A stretch of 59,801 nt of DNA from Xenorhabdus sp. IM139775. GTDB taxonomy: Bacteria; Pseudomonadota; Gammaproteobacteria; Enterobacterales; Enterobacteriaceae. Shown in pieces: positions 8,204 to 20,064 of this stretch (position 1 is its first letter; each line of letters begins with the position of its first letter). Under the pieces are notes generated by a model. The model was not told where the DNA came from, searched no databases, and saw only the letters and a program-made list of their open reading frames with translations. The translations under genes were made by a program, and so were the position numbers. The DNA is taken from NCBI RefSeq assembly GCF_028598745.1, contig NZ_JAQRFK010000016.1:1-59801 (forward strand), written 5' to 3'.

Positions 8204-9634
8204 ATGTCGACAATAAAAAAACTGTATATCAAAACCTGGGGCTGTCAGATGAATGAATACGATTCATCCAAGATGGCCGACTTACTGGAAACCACGCACG
8301 GTTATCAGTTAACCGATGTCGCCGAAGAAGCGGATATCTTACTCCTGAATACCTGTTCAATCCGTGAAAAGGCGCAGGAAAAAGTCTTTCACCAACTTGG
8401 CCGCTGGAAGGGCCTGAAAGATAACAACCCTGAAATCATTATTGGTGTGGGCGGCTGTGTTGCTTCTCAGGAAGGAGATTACATTCGCCAGCGCGCACCC
8501 AGCGTCGATATTATTTTTGGGCCGCAAACCCTGCACCGCCTGCCCGAAATGATTAATCACGTAAAAGGCACCCGCAGCCCAGTCGTTGATATCAGTTTCC
8601 CTGAAATTGAAAAATTTGACCGATTGCCAGAGCCGCGTGCCGAAGGCCCGAGCGCATTCGTTTCCATCATGGAAGGCTGCAATAAGTACTGTACATTCTG
8701 CGTTGTGCCATACACCCGTGGGGAAGAAGTCAGCCGCCCTTGTGACGATGTGTTATTCGAGATTGCGCAACTTGCCGCACAAGGTGTACGTGAAGTTAAC
8801 CTGCTCGGCCAAAATGTGAATGCCTATCGTGGTGCAACATTTGATGGCCGTATCTGCACCTTTGCAGAGTTGTTGCGTCTGGTTGCAGCCATTGACGGTA
8901 TTGACCGCGTTCGCTTCACCACCAGCCATCCCATTGAGTTTACTGACGATATTATCGAAGTCTACGAAGATACACCTGAGTTGGTCAGCTACCTGCACCT
9001 GCCAGTCCAGAGTGGTTCCGACCGCATTCTGACCATGATGAAACGTGCCCATACTGCGCTGGAATTCAAAGGTATCATCCGCCGGCTGCGTAAGGCTCGT
9101 CCTGACATCCTGATCAGTTCTGACTTCATTATTGGTTTCCCGGGGGAAACACAAGATGACTTTGAAAAAACGATGAAACTGATTGCCGATGTTAACTTCG
9201 ACATGAGTTTTAGCTTCATCTATTCAGCACGCCCAGGCACACCCGCCGCCGATCTGCCAGATGACGTCAGTGAAGAAGAGAAAAAACAGCGTTTGTACCT
9301 GCTCCAGCAGCGTATTAACCAACAAGCCATGAGCTTTAGCCGTGCGATGCTTGGCAGTACGCAGCGTATTCTGGTTGAAGGCCCATCACGCAAAAATATC
9401 ATGGAGCTATCTGGACGTACCGAACATAACCGCGTGGTTAACTTTGAGGGAGCGCCTGACATGATCGGTAAATTTGTTGATGTCGAAATTGTTGACGTAT
9501 ACGCCAACTCCCTGCGTGGCAAAGTCATCCGTACTGAAGATGAGATGGATCTGCGCATCCATGAGTCACCTGAATCAGTCATTGCCCGGACTCGTAAGGA
9601 AGATGAGATCGGCGTTGGCGTTTATCAGCCTTAA
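8204..9634 (+). CDS. miaB: tRNA-2-methylthio-N6-isopentenyladenosine synthase MiaB
   Basis: Radical-SAM methylthiotransferase modifying adenosine 37 of tRNAs that read UNN codons. It has 476 residues (E. coli 474). The auxiliary cluster cysteines are Cys14, Cys51 and Cys85. The radical-SAM CNKYCTFC motif places cysteines at 159, 163 and 166. A C-terminal TRAM domain spans residues about 375-445. The 218-bp region shared with ubiF should contain its promoter. ybeZ follows after 24 bp. Confidence 0.97.
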   Translation: MSTIKKLYIKTWGCQMNEYDSSKMADLLETTHGYQLTDVAEEADILLLNTCSIREKAQEKVFHQLGRWKGLKDNNPEIIIGVGGCVASQEGDYIRQRAPSVDIIFGPQTLHRLPEMINHVKGTRSPVVDISFPEIEKFDRLPEPRAEGPSAFVSIMEGCNKYCTFCVVPYTRGEEVSRPCDDVLFEIAQLAAQGVREVNLLGQNVNAYRGATFDGRICTFAELLRLVAAIDGIDRVRFTTSHPIEFTDDIIEVYEDTPELVSYLHLPVQSGSDRILTMMKRAHTALEFKGIIRRLRKARPDILISSDFIIGFPGETQDDFEKTMKLIADVNFDMSFSFIYSARPGTPAADLPDDVSEEEKKQRLYLLQQRINQQAMSFSRAMLGSTQRILVEGPSRKNIMELSGRTEHNRVVNFEGAPDMIGKFVDVEIVDVYANSLRGKVIRTEDEMDLRIHESPESVIARTRKEDEIGVGVYQP

Positions 9635-9658
9635 CAGGCCCTAACATAGAGATAATCA

Positions 9659-10705
9659 GTGACACAAATAAACCCACAAGTAGCAACCCAAGAACTCTTT
9701 CTGGAACCCGCAGACAACCAACGTCTGATGAGTCTGTGTGGACCACTTGATGATAATCTGAAACAACTTGAGCATCGTTTGGGCATTGAGATCAACCGCC
9801 GTGATAACCGTTTCAAACTGGTCGGTAAACCACTGTGTGTGAGTGCGGCGGCAGGTATATTGCGTCACCTGTATGTCGAAACGGCACCTGTACGCGGCGT
9901 GATACCCGATCTTGATCCTAAACAAGTGCATCTCGCCATCGCCGAAAGCCGGGTACTGGAACAAGCCGCAGAAAGCGTCCCGGAATACGGTAAGGCCGTC
10001 AATATCAAAACTAAACGGGGTGTGGTAAAGCCCCGAACGCCCAATCAGGCACGATATATTGCCAACATCCTTGATCACGATATCACGTTCGGGGTTGGGC
10101 CTGCGGGGACAGGGAAAACTTATTTGGCTGTTGCCGCGGCGGTTGATGCGCTGGAACGTCAGGAAATCCGCCGTATCCTGCTGACCCGCCCTGCGGTTGA
10201 AGCCGGCGAAAAACTGGGCTTTCTGCCCGGCGACCTCAGCCAGAAAGTCGACCCTTATCTGCGCCCGCTTTATGATGCCCTGTTTGAGATGATGGGATTT
10301 GAAAAAGTTGAGAAGCTGATCGAAAGAAACGTTATTGAAGTCGCACCACTGGCTTATATGCGTGGACGTACCCTCAACGATGCCTTTATTATTCTCGACG
10401 AAAGCCAGAATACCACCATCGAACAGATGAAAATGTTCCTGACCCGCATTGGTTTTAATTCCAAGGCGGTCATTACCGGTGACGTGACTCAGATTGACCT
10501 GCCGAGAGGCCAAAAGTCGGGCCTGAGTCATGCAGTAGAAGTTTTATCTGATGTTGATGAACTGAGTTTTAACTTCTTACACAGTGAAGACGTTGTTCGC
10601 CATCCGGTGGTGGCAAAAGTGGTTATTGCCTATGAAGCATGGGAAGCCGCAGAACAGGAACGCAAAAAAGCATTCAATGAGAAACGCAGGCAGGAAGCAC
10701 AATGA
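9659..10705 (+). CDS. ybeZ: PhoH-like ATPase YbeZ
   Basis: A 348-residue PhoH-family P-loop ATPase (E. coli 346). Walker A is GPAGTGKT at 147-154 and Walker B is IILDESQ near 245. Such proteins work with YbeY and are linked to RNA metabolism; the exact reaction is not settled. The GTG start at 9659 gives the family-like N-terminus. Its TGA overlaps the ybeY start (ATGA), so translation is probably coupled. It belongs to ybeZ-ybeY-corC-lnt. Confidence 0.95.
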   Translation: MTQINPQVATQELFLEPADNQRLMSLCGPLDDNLKQLEHRLGIEINRRDNRFKLVGKPLCVSAAAGILRHLYVETAPVRGVIPDLDPKQVHLAIAESRVLEQAAESVPEYGKAVNIKTKRGVVKPRTPNQARYIANILDHDITFGVGPAGTGKTYLAVAAAVDALERQEIRRILLTRPAVEAGEKLGFLPGDLSQKVDPYLRPLYDALFEMMGFEKVEKLIERNVIEVAPLAYMRGRTLNDAFIILDESQNTTIEQMKMFLTRIGFNSKAVITGDVTQIDLPRGQKSGLSHAVEVLSDVDELSFNFLHSEDVVRHPVVAKVVIAYEAWEAAEQERKKAFNEKRRQEAQ

Positions 10706-11169
10706 GTTCAGTGGTACTAGATTTACAAATTGCCTGTGAAAATCCCGCAGGGCTTCCAGGGGCAGCACTTTTCCAACGCTGGCTGGAGGGTGTTCTGCCA
10801 CCGTTTCAGGCAGAAAGTGAAGTGACCATTCGTGTGGTCGATGAGGCAGAAAGCCACGATTTAAACCTCACTTATCGTGGGAAAGATAGGCCAACCAATG
10901 TGTTATCCTTCCCCTTTGAAGCACCACCCGAAATTGAATTACCCTTACTCGGTGATTTAATCATCTGTCGTCAAGTTGTTGAAAAAGAGGCAGAAGAGCA
11001 ACAAAAAACCGTCGAGGAACACTGGGCACATATGGTGGTTCACGGCAGCCTTCATCTTCTGGGATATGATCATATCGAAGATGATGAAGCAGAAGAGATG
11101 GAATCTTTGGAAACAGAGCTTCTTGAAAAAATGGGTTATCCTGATCCCTACCTTATGGAAAAAGAATAA
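10702..11169 (+). CDS. ybeY: Endoribonuclease YbeY
   Basis: A 155-residue metalloprotein (UPF0054) needed for 16S rRNA 3'-end maturation and ribosome quality control. The zinc motif [11 protein letters not shown] places histidines at 114, 118 and 124, the same positions as in E. coli. It overlaps ybeZ by four bases, and corC starts 72 bp downstream. Confidence 0.97.
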   Translation: MSSVVLDLQIACENPAGLPGAALFQRWLEGVLPPFQAESEVTIRVVDEAESHDLNLTYRGKDRPTNVLSFPFEAPPEIELPLLGDLIICRQVVEKEAEEQQKTVEEHWAHMVVHGSLHLLGYDHIEDDEAEEMESLETELLEKMGYPDPYLMEKE

Positions 11170-11241
11170 CCCCCGCCAACATTTTTATGTTAAACATACA
11201 AGTCTACGATTTTATTAATGGGGAATTTTCATTAAAACGCC

Positions 11242-12120
11242 ATGAGCGACGACCATCCTTCAAGTAACGATAGCCCTGACCCTAAGAAAGGCTTTTTTGC
11301 GCTTCTTAATCAGCTTTTTCACGGTGAACCGAAAAACCGTGATGATTTGGTTGAACTGATCCGTGATTCTGAGCAGAACGACCTCATCGATCCCGATACC
11401 CGAGAGATGCTCGAAGGTGTCATGGATATTGCTGATCAGCGCGTGCGTGACATTATGATCCCGCGCTCACAGATCGTTACCTTAAAACGCAACCAATCTC
11501 TGGACGAATGTCTGGATGTTATTATTGACTCGGCCCACTCACGCTTTCCGGTGATCAGCGAAGACAAAGATCATATCGAAGGCATATTAATGGCGAAAGA
11601 TCTGCTACCCTTCATGCGTACAAATGCAGAACGTTTCAGCATTGATAAAGTTCTTCGTCAGGCTGTAGTCGTGCCGGAAAGTAAACGTGTTGACCGCCTG
11701 CTGAAAGAATTCCGTTCCCAACGCTATCACATGGCGATTGTGATCGATGAATTTGGCGGTGTTTCAGGGCTGGTCACCATTGAGGATATTCTCGAACTGA
11801 TTGTGGGTGAAATAGAGGACGAATACGATGATGACGAAGATAACGATATTCGTGCCTTAAGTCGCCACTCCTATTCAGTGCGGGCATTGACTCAAATTGA
11901 GGATTTCAATGACACTTTTGGCACCCGTTTCAGCGATGAAGAGGTTGATACCATTGGTGGGCTAGTCATGCAGGCATTTGGGCATCTGCCTTCACGTGGG
12001 GAATCTATCACGATTGATGGCTATCTTTTCAAAGTGACCATGTCTGATAGTCGTAAGATCATTCAGGTTCATGTAAAAATACCGGATGATGCTGACGTTC
12101 CTAGCCTTGACAAACAATAA
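11242..12120 (+). CDS. corC: CorC, CBS-domain protein of magnesium/cobalt handling
   Basis: A 292-residue cytoplasmic protein, equal in length to E. coli CorC (YbeX). Two CBS domains span residues about 70-195 ([10 protein letters not shown] to [14 protein letters not shown]). An acidic linker ([10 protein letters not shown]) and a C-terminal CorC_HlyC domain follow, residues about 205-290. The family is implicated in magnesium/cobalt efflux and ribosome-associated functions. lnt begins 10 bp after its stop. Confidence 0.95.
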   Translation: MSDDHPSSNDSPDPKKGFFALLNQLFHGEPKNRDDLVELIRDSEQNDLIDPDTREMLEGVMDIADQRVRDIMIPRSQIVTLKRNQSLDECLDVIIDSAHSRFPVISEDKDHIEGILMAKDLLPFMRTNAERFSIDKVLRQAVVVPESKRVDRLLKEFRSQRYHMAIVIDEFGGVSGLVTIEDILELIVGEIEDEYDDDEDNDIRALSRHSYSVRALTQIEDFNDTFGTRFSDEEVDTIGGLVMQAFGHLPSRGESITIDGYLFKVTMSDSRKIIQVHVKIPDDADVPSLDKQ

Positions 12121-12130
12121 TAGGATCTAG

Positions 12131-13675
12131 ATGAACAAAGCCTCATTAATGAGCTGCCAGCGGTTACGTGCCGTGCTGGCACTTTTCTTCGGAGCCAGTG
12201 GAACGCTGGCTTTTTCACCTTTTGATTTCTGGCCTGCGGCACTTGTTTCTCTTTTCGGCCTGCAAATCCTTTCTTTGAACAGAACCACCCGCCAAGCCTG
12301 CTTTATTGGTTTATGCTGGGGCCTTGGCTTGTTTGGCAGTGGTACAAATTGGGTTTATATCAGTATCGCTGACTTTGGTGGCATGCCGACCGCTGTCAAT
12401 ATCTTTTTGGTGATCCTGCTATCCGCCTATCTTGCCCTTTATCCAGCACTATTTGCCGGCTTATTGAACCGTTTTTTTCCGGCTGCCAATAGCATCAGGC
12501 TGGTTATAGCCAGCCCGGCACTGTGGCAGTTGACAGAATTCTTGCGGGGCTGGGTATTAACGGGATTTCCGTGGTTACAATTTGGTTATAGTCAGATTGA
12601 TGGCCCAATGAAATCCATTGCGCCGATTCTGGGTGTGGAAGGCATTACTTTCTTACTTATGCTAATCAGTGGGCTGCTGGTGCTTGCTGTCAGGCAGAAA
12701 AAAATTTCTGCGGCTATCTTCGCCATTATCCTGCTGCTGTTACCGTGGCCAATGAGACACTACCCGTGGTATACCCTGCAACCAGAAAAAGCCACTGATA
12801 TTGCTTTGGTGCAAGGTAATATTCCCCAAGCCATAAAATGGGACCCTTCTGTTCTCGGCAAGACGCTGGATATTTATCTGGATAACAGCCGTCCTTTCAT
12901 TGGTAAAGCGCCAATCATCATCTGGCCGGAATCGGCTATCCCTGATTATGAATATAACCAACACGATTTCCTGACCAAATTGGATACCGTGCTGAGGCAA
13001 CACAATACTAGCCTGATCACTGGCATTATAGATGCCCGACCGACGTTGGAAGGTTATAAATTCTATAACAGTATTATCGTATTGGGAGATAAGGCACCTT
13101 ATCAATATCCAGCGCCAACCCGCTACGACAAACATCACCTTGTCCCGTTTGGTGAATTTGTGCCATTAGCATCACTATTCCGCCCACTGGCCCCTTTGTT
13201 CAATTTGCCGATGTCTTCTTTTAGCCGGGGTCATTACATCCAGCCTCAACTTTCTGTTGCTGGGCGCAATATTACTGCGGCTATCTGCTATGAAATTATT
13301 TTGGGTGAACAGGTGCGTGATAACTTCAAACCTGATACAGAGTTCCTGCTAACCGTTTCTAATGATGCCTGGTTTGGGCGCTCCATTGGCCCGTGGCAAC
13401 ATTTTCAAATGGCCCGGATGCGCTCCCTTGAATTGGGACGTCCTCTACTGAGGGGGACAAATAATGGTGTTACCGCAGTCATCAACCCGGATGGTTCGGT
13501 GCAAGCGGAACTGCCACAATCTACCCGACAGGTATTGGCGACCAAAGTCATACCCGCAACAGGATTAACCCCCTATTTTCGTTTCGGAAATTGGCCGGTA
13601 TGGGGAGCAAGTGCGCTGTTTTTGATCGTTTCTTTGATGAAAAACGCTTTGATGAAAAACCGCCGCAAAAATTAA
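12131..13675 (+). CDS. lnt: Apolipoprotein N-acyltransferase
   Basis: Inner-membrane enzyme adding the third acyl chain to the N-terminal cysteine of lipoproteins, a step required for Lol export. It has 514 residues (E. coli 512). An N-terminal multi-spanning part covers residues about 1-215, then a periplasmic nitrilase-like domain. The catalytic Glu, Lys and Cys are visible in [17 protein letters not shown] and [12 protein letters not shown]-terminal membrane helix follows. It ends the ybeZ operon and is followed by a clear terminator. Confidence 0.96.
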   Translation: MNKASLMSCQRLRAVLALFFGASGTLAFSPFDFWPAALVSLFGLQILSLNRTTRQACFIGLCWGLGLFGSGTNWVYISIADFGGMPTAVNIFLVILLSAYLALYPALFAGLLNRFFPAANSIRLVIASPALWQLTEFLRGWVLTGFPWLQFGYSQIDGPMKSIAPILGVEGITFLLMLISGLLVLAVRQKKISAAIFAIILLLLPWPMRHYPWYTLQPEKATDIALVQGNIPQAIKWDPSVLGKTLDIYLDNSRPFIGKAPIIIWPESAIPDYEYNQHDFLTKLDTVLRQHNTSLITGIIDARPTLEGYKFYNSIIVLGDKAPYQYPAPTRYDKHHLVPFGEFVPLASLFRPLAPLFNLPMSSFSRGHYIQPQLSVAGRNITAAICYEIILGEQVRDNFKPDTEFLLTVSNDAWFGRSIGPWQHFQMARMRSLELGRPLLRGTNNGVTAVINPDGSVQAELPQSTRQVLATKVIPATGLTPYFRFGNWPVWGASALFLIVSLMKNALMKNRRKN

Positions 13676-13718
13676 TATCCCATATTTTCTACCATTATTA
13701 ACAAAACGCTAACAAGAG

Positions 13719-13747
13719 TCAGGGCATATTACTTATGCCCTGATTTT
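13719..13747 (+). terminator. Terminator after lnt
   Basis: TCAGGGCAT (13719-13727) pairs perfectly with ATGCCCTGA (13735-13743) around a 7-nt loop, followed by TTTT. It closes the ybeZ-ybeY-corC-lnt unit. Confidence 0.8.
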
Positions 13748-14101
13748 ATGTAATCATCGCTTTCATCACTAAGATAACAAGAATTCATCACATATCTCAC
13801 CATAAATAACCCACCAAAGCAGAATATTATTTCAAATAGCACAAAGTGTGAACAATATTCAATATTATTCGCTTTTTAACCACACATAAATGAAATTGTT
13901 TATTTATAGTGCGATGTGAGTCGCGAAAAAGAAACATTATGGTTTCAAAAAAGTAACATTTTGAACTATTTTTTTACGACATATAAACAAAACGACTCAG
14001 AAAATCGTTTCTACAGACAGCCTTACTCATTCATGTAGAAACACAATTATCGGTAAAAAATCCAATTTCACGAAAAAAATAACCAGAGAAAGGAGTTGTA
14101 T
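13748..14101. other. gltI upstream region
   Basis: About 350 bp of AT-rich DNA with several short AT palindromes (for example AATATTCAATATT near 13855). It should contain the gltI promoter. No promoter hexamer pair or regulator site was convincing, and no ORF is supported. Confidence 0.4.
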
Positions 14102-14989
14102 ATGCGTAAGTTAATGTTAACCATGATGTTACTTAGTGCGGTTGGCGCTGCCCATGCACAGGAATTGACGGGGACACTGAAAAAAATCAAGGAGAACGGC
14201 GTTATCGTTGTCGGGCACAGGGAATCTTCTGTTCCATTCTCTTACTACGATAATCAGCAAAATGTCGTTGGTTATTCTCAAGATTATTCCAATCTGATCG
14301 TTGATGCCGTCAAGAAAAAACTGGACATGCCTCATTTGCAAGTCAAACTGATCCCGATTACTTCCCAAAACCGTATTCCCCTGCTGCAAAATGGCACTTT
14401 CGATTTTGAATGTGGTTCTACAACCAACAATCTTGAACGACAGAAACAAGCCGCATTCTCCAATACCATCTTCGCCGTCGGTACTCGTCTGCTGGCTAAG
14501 AAAGATTCAGGCATCAAGGGATTTGATGATCTGGCCGGAAAAAATGTCGTTGTGACTTCGGGTACAACCTCTGAGATATTATTGAATAAGCTCAATGATG
14601 AGAAGCAAATGAAAATGCGGATCATCAGTACCAAAGATCATGGTGATTCATTCCGCACGCTGGAATCAGGCCGGGCTGTCGCCTTTATGATGGACGATGC
14701 CTTACTTGCCGGTGAACGTGCAAAAGCGAAAAAACCTGATCAATGGATCATTGTTGGTAAGCCACAATCAGAAGAAGCATACGGCTGTATGCTGCGCAAA
14801 AATGATCCTCAATTCAAGACATTGATTGATGACGTGATTGTCAAAGTGCAAACCTCCGGTGACGCAGAAAAAATGTTTGATCGCTGGTTCAAACAACCCA
14901 TTCCACCCAAGAACCTGAACTTAAACTTCTCCATGTCAGGTGAAATGCGGGAGTTGTTTAAATCCCCAAATGATAAGGCATTTAATTAA
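14102..14989 (+). CDS. gltI: Glutamate/aspartate periplasmic binding protein
   Basis: Periplasmic receptor of the GltIJKL ABC transporter. ATG 14102 is preferred over an in-frame TTG at 14096, because AAAGGAG ends about 6 nt before the ATG and the signal peptide then starts MRKLML. Cleavage is predicted after residue 19 (AHA|QE). The rest is a type 2 solute-binding fold, and the E. coli homologue (302 residues) is similar in length. A terminator follows before gltJ, which would reduce expression of the permease genes relative to this abundant binding protein. Confidence 0.94.
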   Translation: MRKLMLTMMLLSAVGAAHAQELTGTLKKIKENGVIVVGHRESSVPFSYYDNQQNVVGYSQDYSNLIVDAVKKKLDMPHLQVKLIPITSQNRIPLLQNGTFDFECGSTTNNLERQKQAAFSNTIFAVGTRLLAKKDSGIKGFDDLAGKNVVVTSGTTSEILLNKLNDEKQMKMRIISTKDHGDSFRTLESGRAVAFMMDDALLAGERAKAKKPDQWIIVGKPQSEEAYGCMLRKNDPQFKTLIDDVIVKVQTSGDAEKMFDRWFKQPIPPKNLNLNFSMSGEMRELFKSPNDKAFN

Positions 14990-15027
14990 CCAAATAAAAA
15001 AATACAAGTTTTGTTGACAAGGCGGGT

Positions 15028-15057
15028 ATGAGGTAGCCGTTCCCTACCTCATTTTTT
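15028..15057 (+). terminator. Terminator in the gltI-gltJ gap, possible 3' end of an SroC-like RNA
   Basis: ATGAGGTAG (15028-15036) pairs with CTACCTCAT (15044-15052) and runs into six Ts. E. coli makes the small RNA SroC from exactly this gltI-gltJ interval. The terminator here is in the matching place, 39 nt after the gltI stop. Only the hairpin is seen; the small RNA is an inference. Confidence 0.75.
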
Positions 15058-15108
15058 CATATTTAAATTCGATGAATGACAGCTAACCCCATGTCAGGGA
15101 GTTCGATT

Positions 15109-15849
15109 ATGTCCGTTAATTGGGATTGGGGCATCTTTTTACAAGCTGCCCCTTTTGGCAATACCACCTATCTGGGGTGGCTTATTTCTGGTTTTCAAGT
15201 CACCGTAGCACTTTCCATCTGCGCTTGGATCATTGCACTCGTTGTCGGTTCATTGTTCGGGATCCTCCGTACCGTGCCGAATAAATTTCTGGCGGGGCTT
15301 GGGACCTGCTATGTTGAGCTATTTCGCAACGTGCCGCTCATTGTCCAGTTTTTTACCTGGTATCTGGTGGCTCCCGAATTCCTGCCCAAAGACCTGAGCG
15401 ATTGGTTCAAAATGGATCTGGATCCCAATATCCAATTTTTTATTTCCTCAGTCATTTGTTTAGGGTTATTCACCGCAGCCCGTGTATGTGAGCAAGTTCG
15501 AGCGGCAATTCAATCACTCCCAAGAGGGCAAAAAGCCGCCGGGCTGGCAATGGGCTTAACCCTGCCACAAACTTACCGTTACGTTCTGCTGCCAAATGCC
15601 TACCGCGTGATCATTCCCCCAATGACCTCGGAAATGCTCAATTTGGTGAAAAACTCTGCCATTGCTTCCACCATCGGGCTGGTTGATATGGCAGCTCAGG
15701 CCAATAAATTGCTGGATTATTCCGCACACGCCTATGAATCATTCACCGCAATCACATTGGCTTATGTCGGTATCAACCTCGTGATCATGCTTGCCATGAG
15801 CATACTGGAGAAAAAAGTACGTTTACCGGGCAATATGGGAGGAAGATAA
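15109..15849 (+). CDS. gltJ: Glutamate/aspartate ABC transporter permease GltJ
   Basis: Inner-membrane permease of the His/Glu/Gln class. I place the start at ATG 15109 ([12 protein letters not shown]), 246 residues, because it matches E. coli GltJ and follows AGGGAG at 7-nt spacing. The upstream in-frame ATGs from 15076 lack a comparable signal. The coupling motif ([22 protein letters not shown]) typical of amino-acid permeases is split here across residues about 140-165. gltK starts 4 bp after its stop. Confidence 0.94.
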   Translation: MSVNWDWGIFLQAAPFGNTTYLGWLISGFQVTVALSICAWIIALVVGSLFGILRTVPNKFLAGLGTCYVELFRNVPLIVQFFTWYLVAPEFLPKDLSDWFKMDLDPNIQFFISSVICLGLFTAARVCEQVRAAIQSLPRGQKAAGLAMGLTLPQTYRYVLLPNAYRVIIPPMTSEMLNLVKNSAIASTIGLVDMAAQANKLLDYSAHAYESFTAITLAYVGINLVIMLAMSILEKKVRLPGNMGGR

Positions 15850-15853
15850 AGCC

Positions 15854-16528
15854 ATGTATCAGTTTGACTGGAGTTCGATTATACCGAGTCTGCCCTTTCT
15901 TCTGAATGGGTTGATAATAACGGCAAAAATTACCGTGATAGCCATTATCATCGGCATTGTCTGGGGCACCCTTCTGGCAGTTATGCGCCTCTCATCCATC
16001 AAGGCCTTGAGCTGGTTTTCCGCCCTGTATGTTAACCTGTTCCGCTCAGTGCCGCTGGTGATGGTATTACTGTGGTTTTATCTGATTGTGCCTAACTTAT
16101 TACAAAATATTCTAGGCATATCACCAAAAACTGATATCCGTTTAATTTCTGCAATGGTAGCGTTCTCACTCTTTGAAGCCGCTTACTACGCCGAAATCAT
16201 TCGGGCAGGTATCCAGAGCATTTCCCGCGGGCAATCCTCTGCTGCACTGGCGCTGGGTATGACCCCTATGCAAAGTATGCGTCTGGTGATACTGCCACAG
16301 GCATTTCGGGCAATGATCCCATTGCTGCTAACCCAAGGCATTGTATTATTCCAAGATACTTCTCTGGTCTATGTACTGAGCCTGGCGGATTTTTTCCGTA
16401 CAGCGACGAATATTGGTGAGCGTGACGGCACTCAGATTGAAATGGTGCTGTTTGCCGGCTTTGTTTATTTTGTGATTAGTTTTTCCGCGTCTATGCTGGT
16501 TAACTATTTGAAGAAAAGGACTGTCTGA
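15854..16528 (+). CDS. gltK: Glutamate/aspartate ABC transporter permease GltK
   Basis: Second inner-membrane permease, 224 residues, the same length as E. coli GltK. It has about five membrane segments and the conserved EAA-type cytoplasmic loop ([20 protein letters not shown]). Its TGA shares one base with the gltL start (TGATG), which suggests translational coupling. Confidence 0.96.
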   Translation: MYQFDWSSIIPSLPFLLNGLIITAKITVIAIIIGIVWGTLLAVMRLSSIKALSWFSALYVNLFRSVPLVMVLLWFYLIVPNLLQNILGISPKTDIRLISAMVAFSLFEAAYYAEIIRAGIQSISRGQSSAALALGMTPMQSMRLVILPQAFRAMIPLLLTQGIVLFQDTSLVYVLSLADFFRTATNIGERDGTQIEMVLFAGFVYFVISFSASMLVNYLKKRTV

Positions 16529-17253
16529 TGATTTCCCTGAAAAATGTATCCAAGTGGTATGGCCAATTTCAGGTTCTTACTGACTGCTCGACAGAAGTCA
16601 AAAAAGGCGAGGTCGTTGTGGTCTGCGGGCCTTCGGGTTCCGGCAAATCCACACTGATAAAAACGGTCAATGGCCTCGAACCTGTCCAGCAAGGTGAAAT
16701 TCGCGTAAACGACACCAAAGTCAATGACAAGAACACCAATCTGGCGAAATTGCGTTCCAAAGTCGGGATGGTGTTTCAGCACTTTGAGCTTTTTCCCCAC
16801 TTATCCATCATTGAAAATCTGACACTGGCTCAGGTTAAGGTGTTAAAGCGTGATAAGAAAGAAGCGACTGAAAAGGGATTAAAACTGCTGGAGCGGGTTG
16901 GGTTAACCAGTCATGCGGATAAATTCCCGGCACAACTCTCTGGTGGTCAGCAACAACGTGTTGCCATTGCCCGTGCGCTCTGCATGGACCCCATTGCGAT
17001 GCTGTTTGATGAACCGACTTCTGCGCTTGATCCTGAGATGATCAATGAAGTGCTGGATGTGATGGTAGAATTAGCGAACGAAGGCATGACCATGATGGTG
17101 GTCACCCACGAGATGGGATTTGCCAGAAAGGTAGCACACCGTGTTATTTTCATGGATGAAGGCAAAATTGTCGAAGACAGTCAGAAAGACGATTTCTTTG
17201 CCAACCCAAAATCAGAGCGCGCCCGCGATTTCCTGGCGAAAATTCTGCACTGA
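16528..17253 (+). CDS. gltL: Glutamate/aspartate ABC transporter ATPase GltL
   Basis: Cytoplasmic ATPase of the transporter, 241 residues as in E. coli. Walker A is GPSGSGKST (residues about 34-42). The signature LSGGQQQR and Walker [13 protein letters not shown] follow, with the switch His in VVTHEMGF. It is the last gene of gltIJKL. In E. coli rihA, hscC and others lie between gltL and leuS; here leuS follows after about 200 bp. Confidence 0.96.
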   Translation: MISLKNVSKWYGQFQVLTDCSTEVKKGEVVVVCGPSGSGKSTLIKTVNGLEPVQQGEIRVNDTKVNDKNTNLAKLRSKVGMVFQHFELFPHLSIIENLTLAQVKVLKRDKKEATEKGLKLLERVGLTSHADKFPAQLSGGQQQRVAIARALCMDPIAMLFDEPTSALDPEMINEVLDVMVELANEGMTMMVVTHEMGFARKVAHRVIFMDEGKIVEDSQKDDFFANPKSERARDFLAKILH

Positions 17254-17450
17254 TTATTTTTGTCGGCGAGTGGCAAAACTACCGCCGACCTTAAATTCCC
17301 CCGAAAAATAAATCATTTTCCGCATTCCGCCCTTAACAAGAGTTGTTGCCCCTATCCCTTATCAGCTATGCTATGGAACCTTAGATTTCATAAACAAACC
17401 AAACGCGCTAATGGCGTAGCTTTATTAATCACCATAGGATTATCGGTGCC

Positions 17451-20033
17451 ATGCAAGAACAATATCGTCCAGAAGACATAGAACAACAAGTCCAGCTTCA
17501 TTGGCAAGAGAAGCAAACGTTCAAAGTGACAGAAGACAACAGCAAAGAAAAATACTATTGCCTGTCTATGCTACCTTACCCTTCTGGCCGACTACATATG
17601 GGCCATGTCCGTAACTACACCATTGGTGATGTCATTTCCCGTTACCAGCGCATGTTGGGCAAAAACGTCCTGCAACCTATCGGTTGGGATGCATTTGGCC
17701 TGCCGGCAGAAGGCGCAGCGGTCAAGAATAATACCGCACCTGCCCCGTGGACTTATTCCAACATCGAGTACATGAAAAACCAGTTAAAAATGCTCGGCTT
17801 TGGCTATGACTGGGATCGTGAAGTGACAACCTGTACGCCGGAATACTATCGCTGGGAGCAGTGGTTCTTCACGCAATTGTACGAAAAAGGTCTGGTATAC
17901 AAAAAAACGTCCGCGGTTAACTGGTGTCCACATGATCTGACCGTTCTCGCCAATGAGCAGGTTATTGATGGCTGCTGCTGGCGTTGTGATTCTCAGGTGG
18001 AGCGTAAAGAGATCCCACAATGGTTTATCAAGATCACCGATTACGCAGAAGAGTTGCTCAATGATCTGGATAAACTGGAAGATTGGCCTGAACAGGTCAA
18101 GACCATGCAGCGCAACTGGATTGGCCGTTCTGAAGGTGTCGAAATCACGTTCAATGTTACTGACAGCCAAGAAAAGCTGACCGTTTATACCACTCGCCCG
18201 GATACTTTCATGGGAGCAACCTATGTCGCTGTCGCGGCGGGTCACCCCCTGGCAAAACAAGCGGCGGAAAATAACCCTGAACTAGCAGAGTTCATCAACG
18301 AGTGCCGTAATACCAAAGTTGCCGAAGCGGATATGGCAACCATGGAGAAGAAAGGCACGCCAACAGGCCTGTTTGCCATCCACCCCTTGACCAACGAAAA
18401 GATCGCTATCTGGGTTGCCAACTTTGTCCTGATGGAATACGGCACAGGCGCAGTGATGGCTGTTCCCGCGCATGATCAGCGCGATTGGGAATTTGCCACC
18501 AAATACAGCCTGCCAATGAAAGCCGTTATTCTTGACAACGAAGGAAATGTACCAAACGTTCAGGAAGCGGCTGTTACTGATAAAAATGCACTGGTCAATT
18601 CCGGTGAATTCAGCGGCCTGAGCCATGAAGAAGGCTTCAATGCCATCGCTGACAAACTGGTTGCCATCGGTGCCGGCCAACGCAAAGTCAATTACCGCCT
18701 GCGTGACTGGGGCGTTTCCCGCCAACGTTATTGGGGCGCCCCAATTCCAATGGCAACCCGGGAAGATGGTACGGTCGTCCCTGTTCCAGCAGATCAATTA
18801 CCGGTTATTTTGCCGGAAGATGTCGTGATGGATGGGATCACCAGCCCAATCAAAGCCGATCCTGAATGGGCAAAAACCACCATCAACGGCCAGCCAGCCC
18901 TGCTTGAAACCGATACCTTTGATACCTTTATGGAATCTTCATGGTATTACGCGCGCTATACCTGCCCGGATCATGATAAAGGTATGCTGGACCCGGCTGC
19001 AGCTAACTATTGGCTGCCAGTGGATCAATACATCGGTGGTATTGAACACGCCATCATGCACCTGATGTACTTCCGCTTCTTCCATAAATTGATGCGTGAT
19101 GCTGGTCTGGTCAACTCGGATGAACCCGCTAAGCGCCTGCTGTGCCAAGGCATGGTTCTGGCTGAAGCCTTCTACTACACGGGGAACAGTGGCGAGAAAG
19201 TTTGGGTATCCCCGGCTGAGGCCATTGTTGAACGTGATGAGAAAGGCCGCATTGTGAAAGCCACGGATAAAGACGGTCATGAACTGGTTTATACCGGCAT
19301 GAGCAAAATGTCGAAATCCAAGAACAACGGCATCGATCCACAAACTATGGTCGATAAATATGGCGCTGATACCGTCCGTCTGTTCATGATGTTCGCGGCA
19401 CCACCAGAGCTGACGCTGGAATGGCAAGAATCAGGCGTGGAAGGGGCTAACCGCTTCCTGAAACGTGTTTGGCGTCTGGTTTACGAACACAGCAGCAAAG
19501 GGGCAACCCAGCCACTGGATGTCAGCAACCTGACGCCAGAACAGAAAGATCTGCGCCGTGACTTGCATAAAACCATCGCGAAAGTCACTGATGATATTGG
19601 TCGCCGCCAAGCGTTCAATACCGCCGTTGCAGCTATCATGGAGCTGATGAATAAACTGACTCGTGCGCCACTGGAAACAGAGCAAGATCGCGCCCTGATG
19701 CAAGAAGCACTCATTGCGGTTGTCTGTATGCTTTCACCTATCACGCCACACGCTTGTTTCATGATGTGGAAAGCGCTTGGCCATGAGGGCGACATTGACA
19801 CGGCGGCATGGCCACAAACTGATGAGCAGGCAATGGTAGACGATACTAAACTGGTCATTATCCAGATTAACGGTAAGGTGCGTGGTCGCATTACTGTACC
19901 GGCAGATGCAGCAAAAGAGTATGTCCAAGAGATGGCGACACAAGAATACAGTGTGAAGAAATATCTTGAAGACGTCAGTATCCGCAAAGTCATCTACGTC
20001 CCGGGTAAGTTACTGAATCTGGTTGTAGGCTGA
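17451..20033 (+). CDS. leuS: Leucyl-tRNA synthetase
   Basis: Class I aminoacyl-tRNA synthetase charging tRNA-Leu. It has 860 residues, as in E. coli. HMGH is at 49-52, the CP1 editing domain spans about 225-415, and KMSKS lies near 620, followed by the anticodon-binding and C-terminal domains. ATG 17451 opens the expected [12 protein letters not shown]-terminus. It heads a block with lptE, holA and nadD, a conserved enteric arrangement. A possible promoter upstream is TTGTTG (17343) with TATGCT (17367), which is weak. Confidence 0.98.
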   Translation: MQEQYRPEDIEQQVQLHWQEKQTFKVTEDNSKEKYYCLSMLPYPSGRLHMGHVRNYTIGDVISRYQRMLGKNVLQPIGWDAFGLPAEGAAVKNNTAPAPWTYSNIEYMKNQLKMLGFGYDWDREVTTCTPEYYRWEQWFFTQLYEKGLVYKKTSAVNWCPHDLTVLANEQVIDGCCWRCDSQVERKEIPQWFIKITDYAEELLNDLDKLEDWPEQVKTMQRNWIGRSEGVEITFNVTDSQEKLTVYTTRPDTFMGATYVAVAAGHPLAKQAAENNPELAEFINECRNTKVAEADMATMEKKGTPTGLFAIHPLTNEKIAIWVANFVLMEYGTGAVMAVPAHDQRDWEFATKYSLPMKAVILDNEGNVPNVQEAAVTDKNALVNSGEFSGLSHEEGFNAIADKLVAIGAGQRKVNYRLRDWGVSRQRYWGAPIPMATREDGTVVPVPADQLPVILPEDVVMDGITSPIKADPEWAKTTINGQPALLETDTFDTFMESSWYYARYTCPDHDKGMLDPAAANYWLPVDQYIGGIEHAIMHLMYFRFFHKLMRDAGLVNSDEPAKRLLCQGMVLAEAFYYTGNSGEKVWVSPAEAIVERDEKGRIVKATDKDGHELVYTGMSKMSKSKNNGIDPQTMVDKYGADTVRLFMMFAAPPELTLEWQESGVEGANRFLKRVWRLVYEHSSKGATQPLDVSNLTPEQKDLRRDLHKTIAKVTDDIGRRQAFNTAVAAIMELMNKLTRAPLETEQDRALMQEALIAVVCMLSPITPHACFMMWKALGHEGDIDTAAWPQTDEQAMVDDTKLVIIQINGKVRGRITVPADAAKEYVQEMATQEYSVKKYLEDVSIRKVIYVPGKLLNLVVG

Positions 20034-20064
20034 TATTGTCGGCTGATAACAGGAGGCTATATTT

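Noticed and set aside
9656-10531. A 291-codon open frame antisense to ybeZ
   Set aside because: It lies fully inside a well-conserved gene, has no family features, and is explained by codon bias on the coding strand.
17262-17289. Hairpin GTCGGCG/CGCCGAC after gltL as a terminator
   Set aside because: The stem is perfect but has a 14-nt loop and no T-run on either strand, so it was not listed as a feature.
18282-19993. Several antisense frames of 160-170 codons within leuS
   Set aside because: All overlap the intact leuS frame and show no domain or ribosome binding site.
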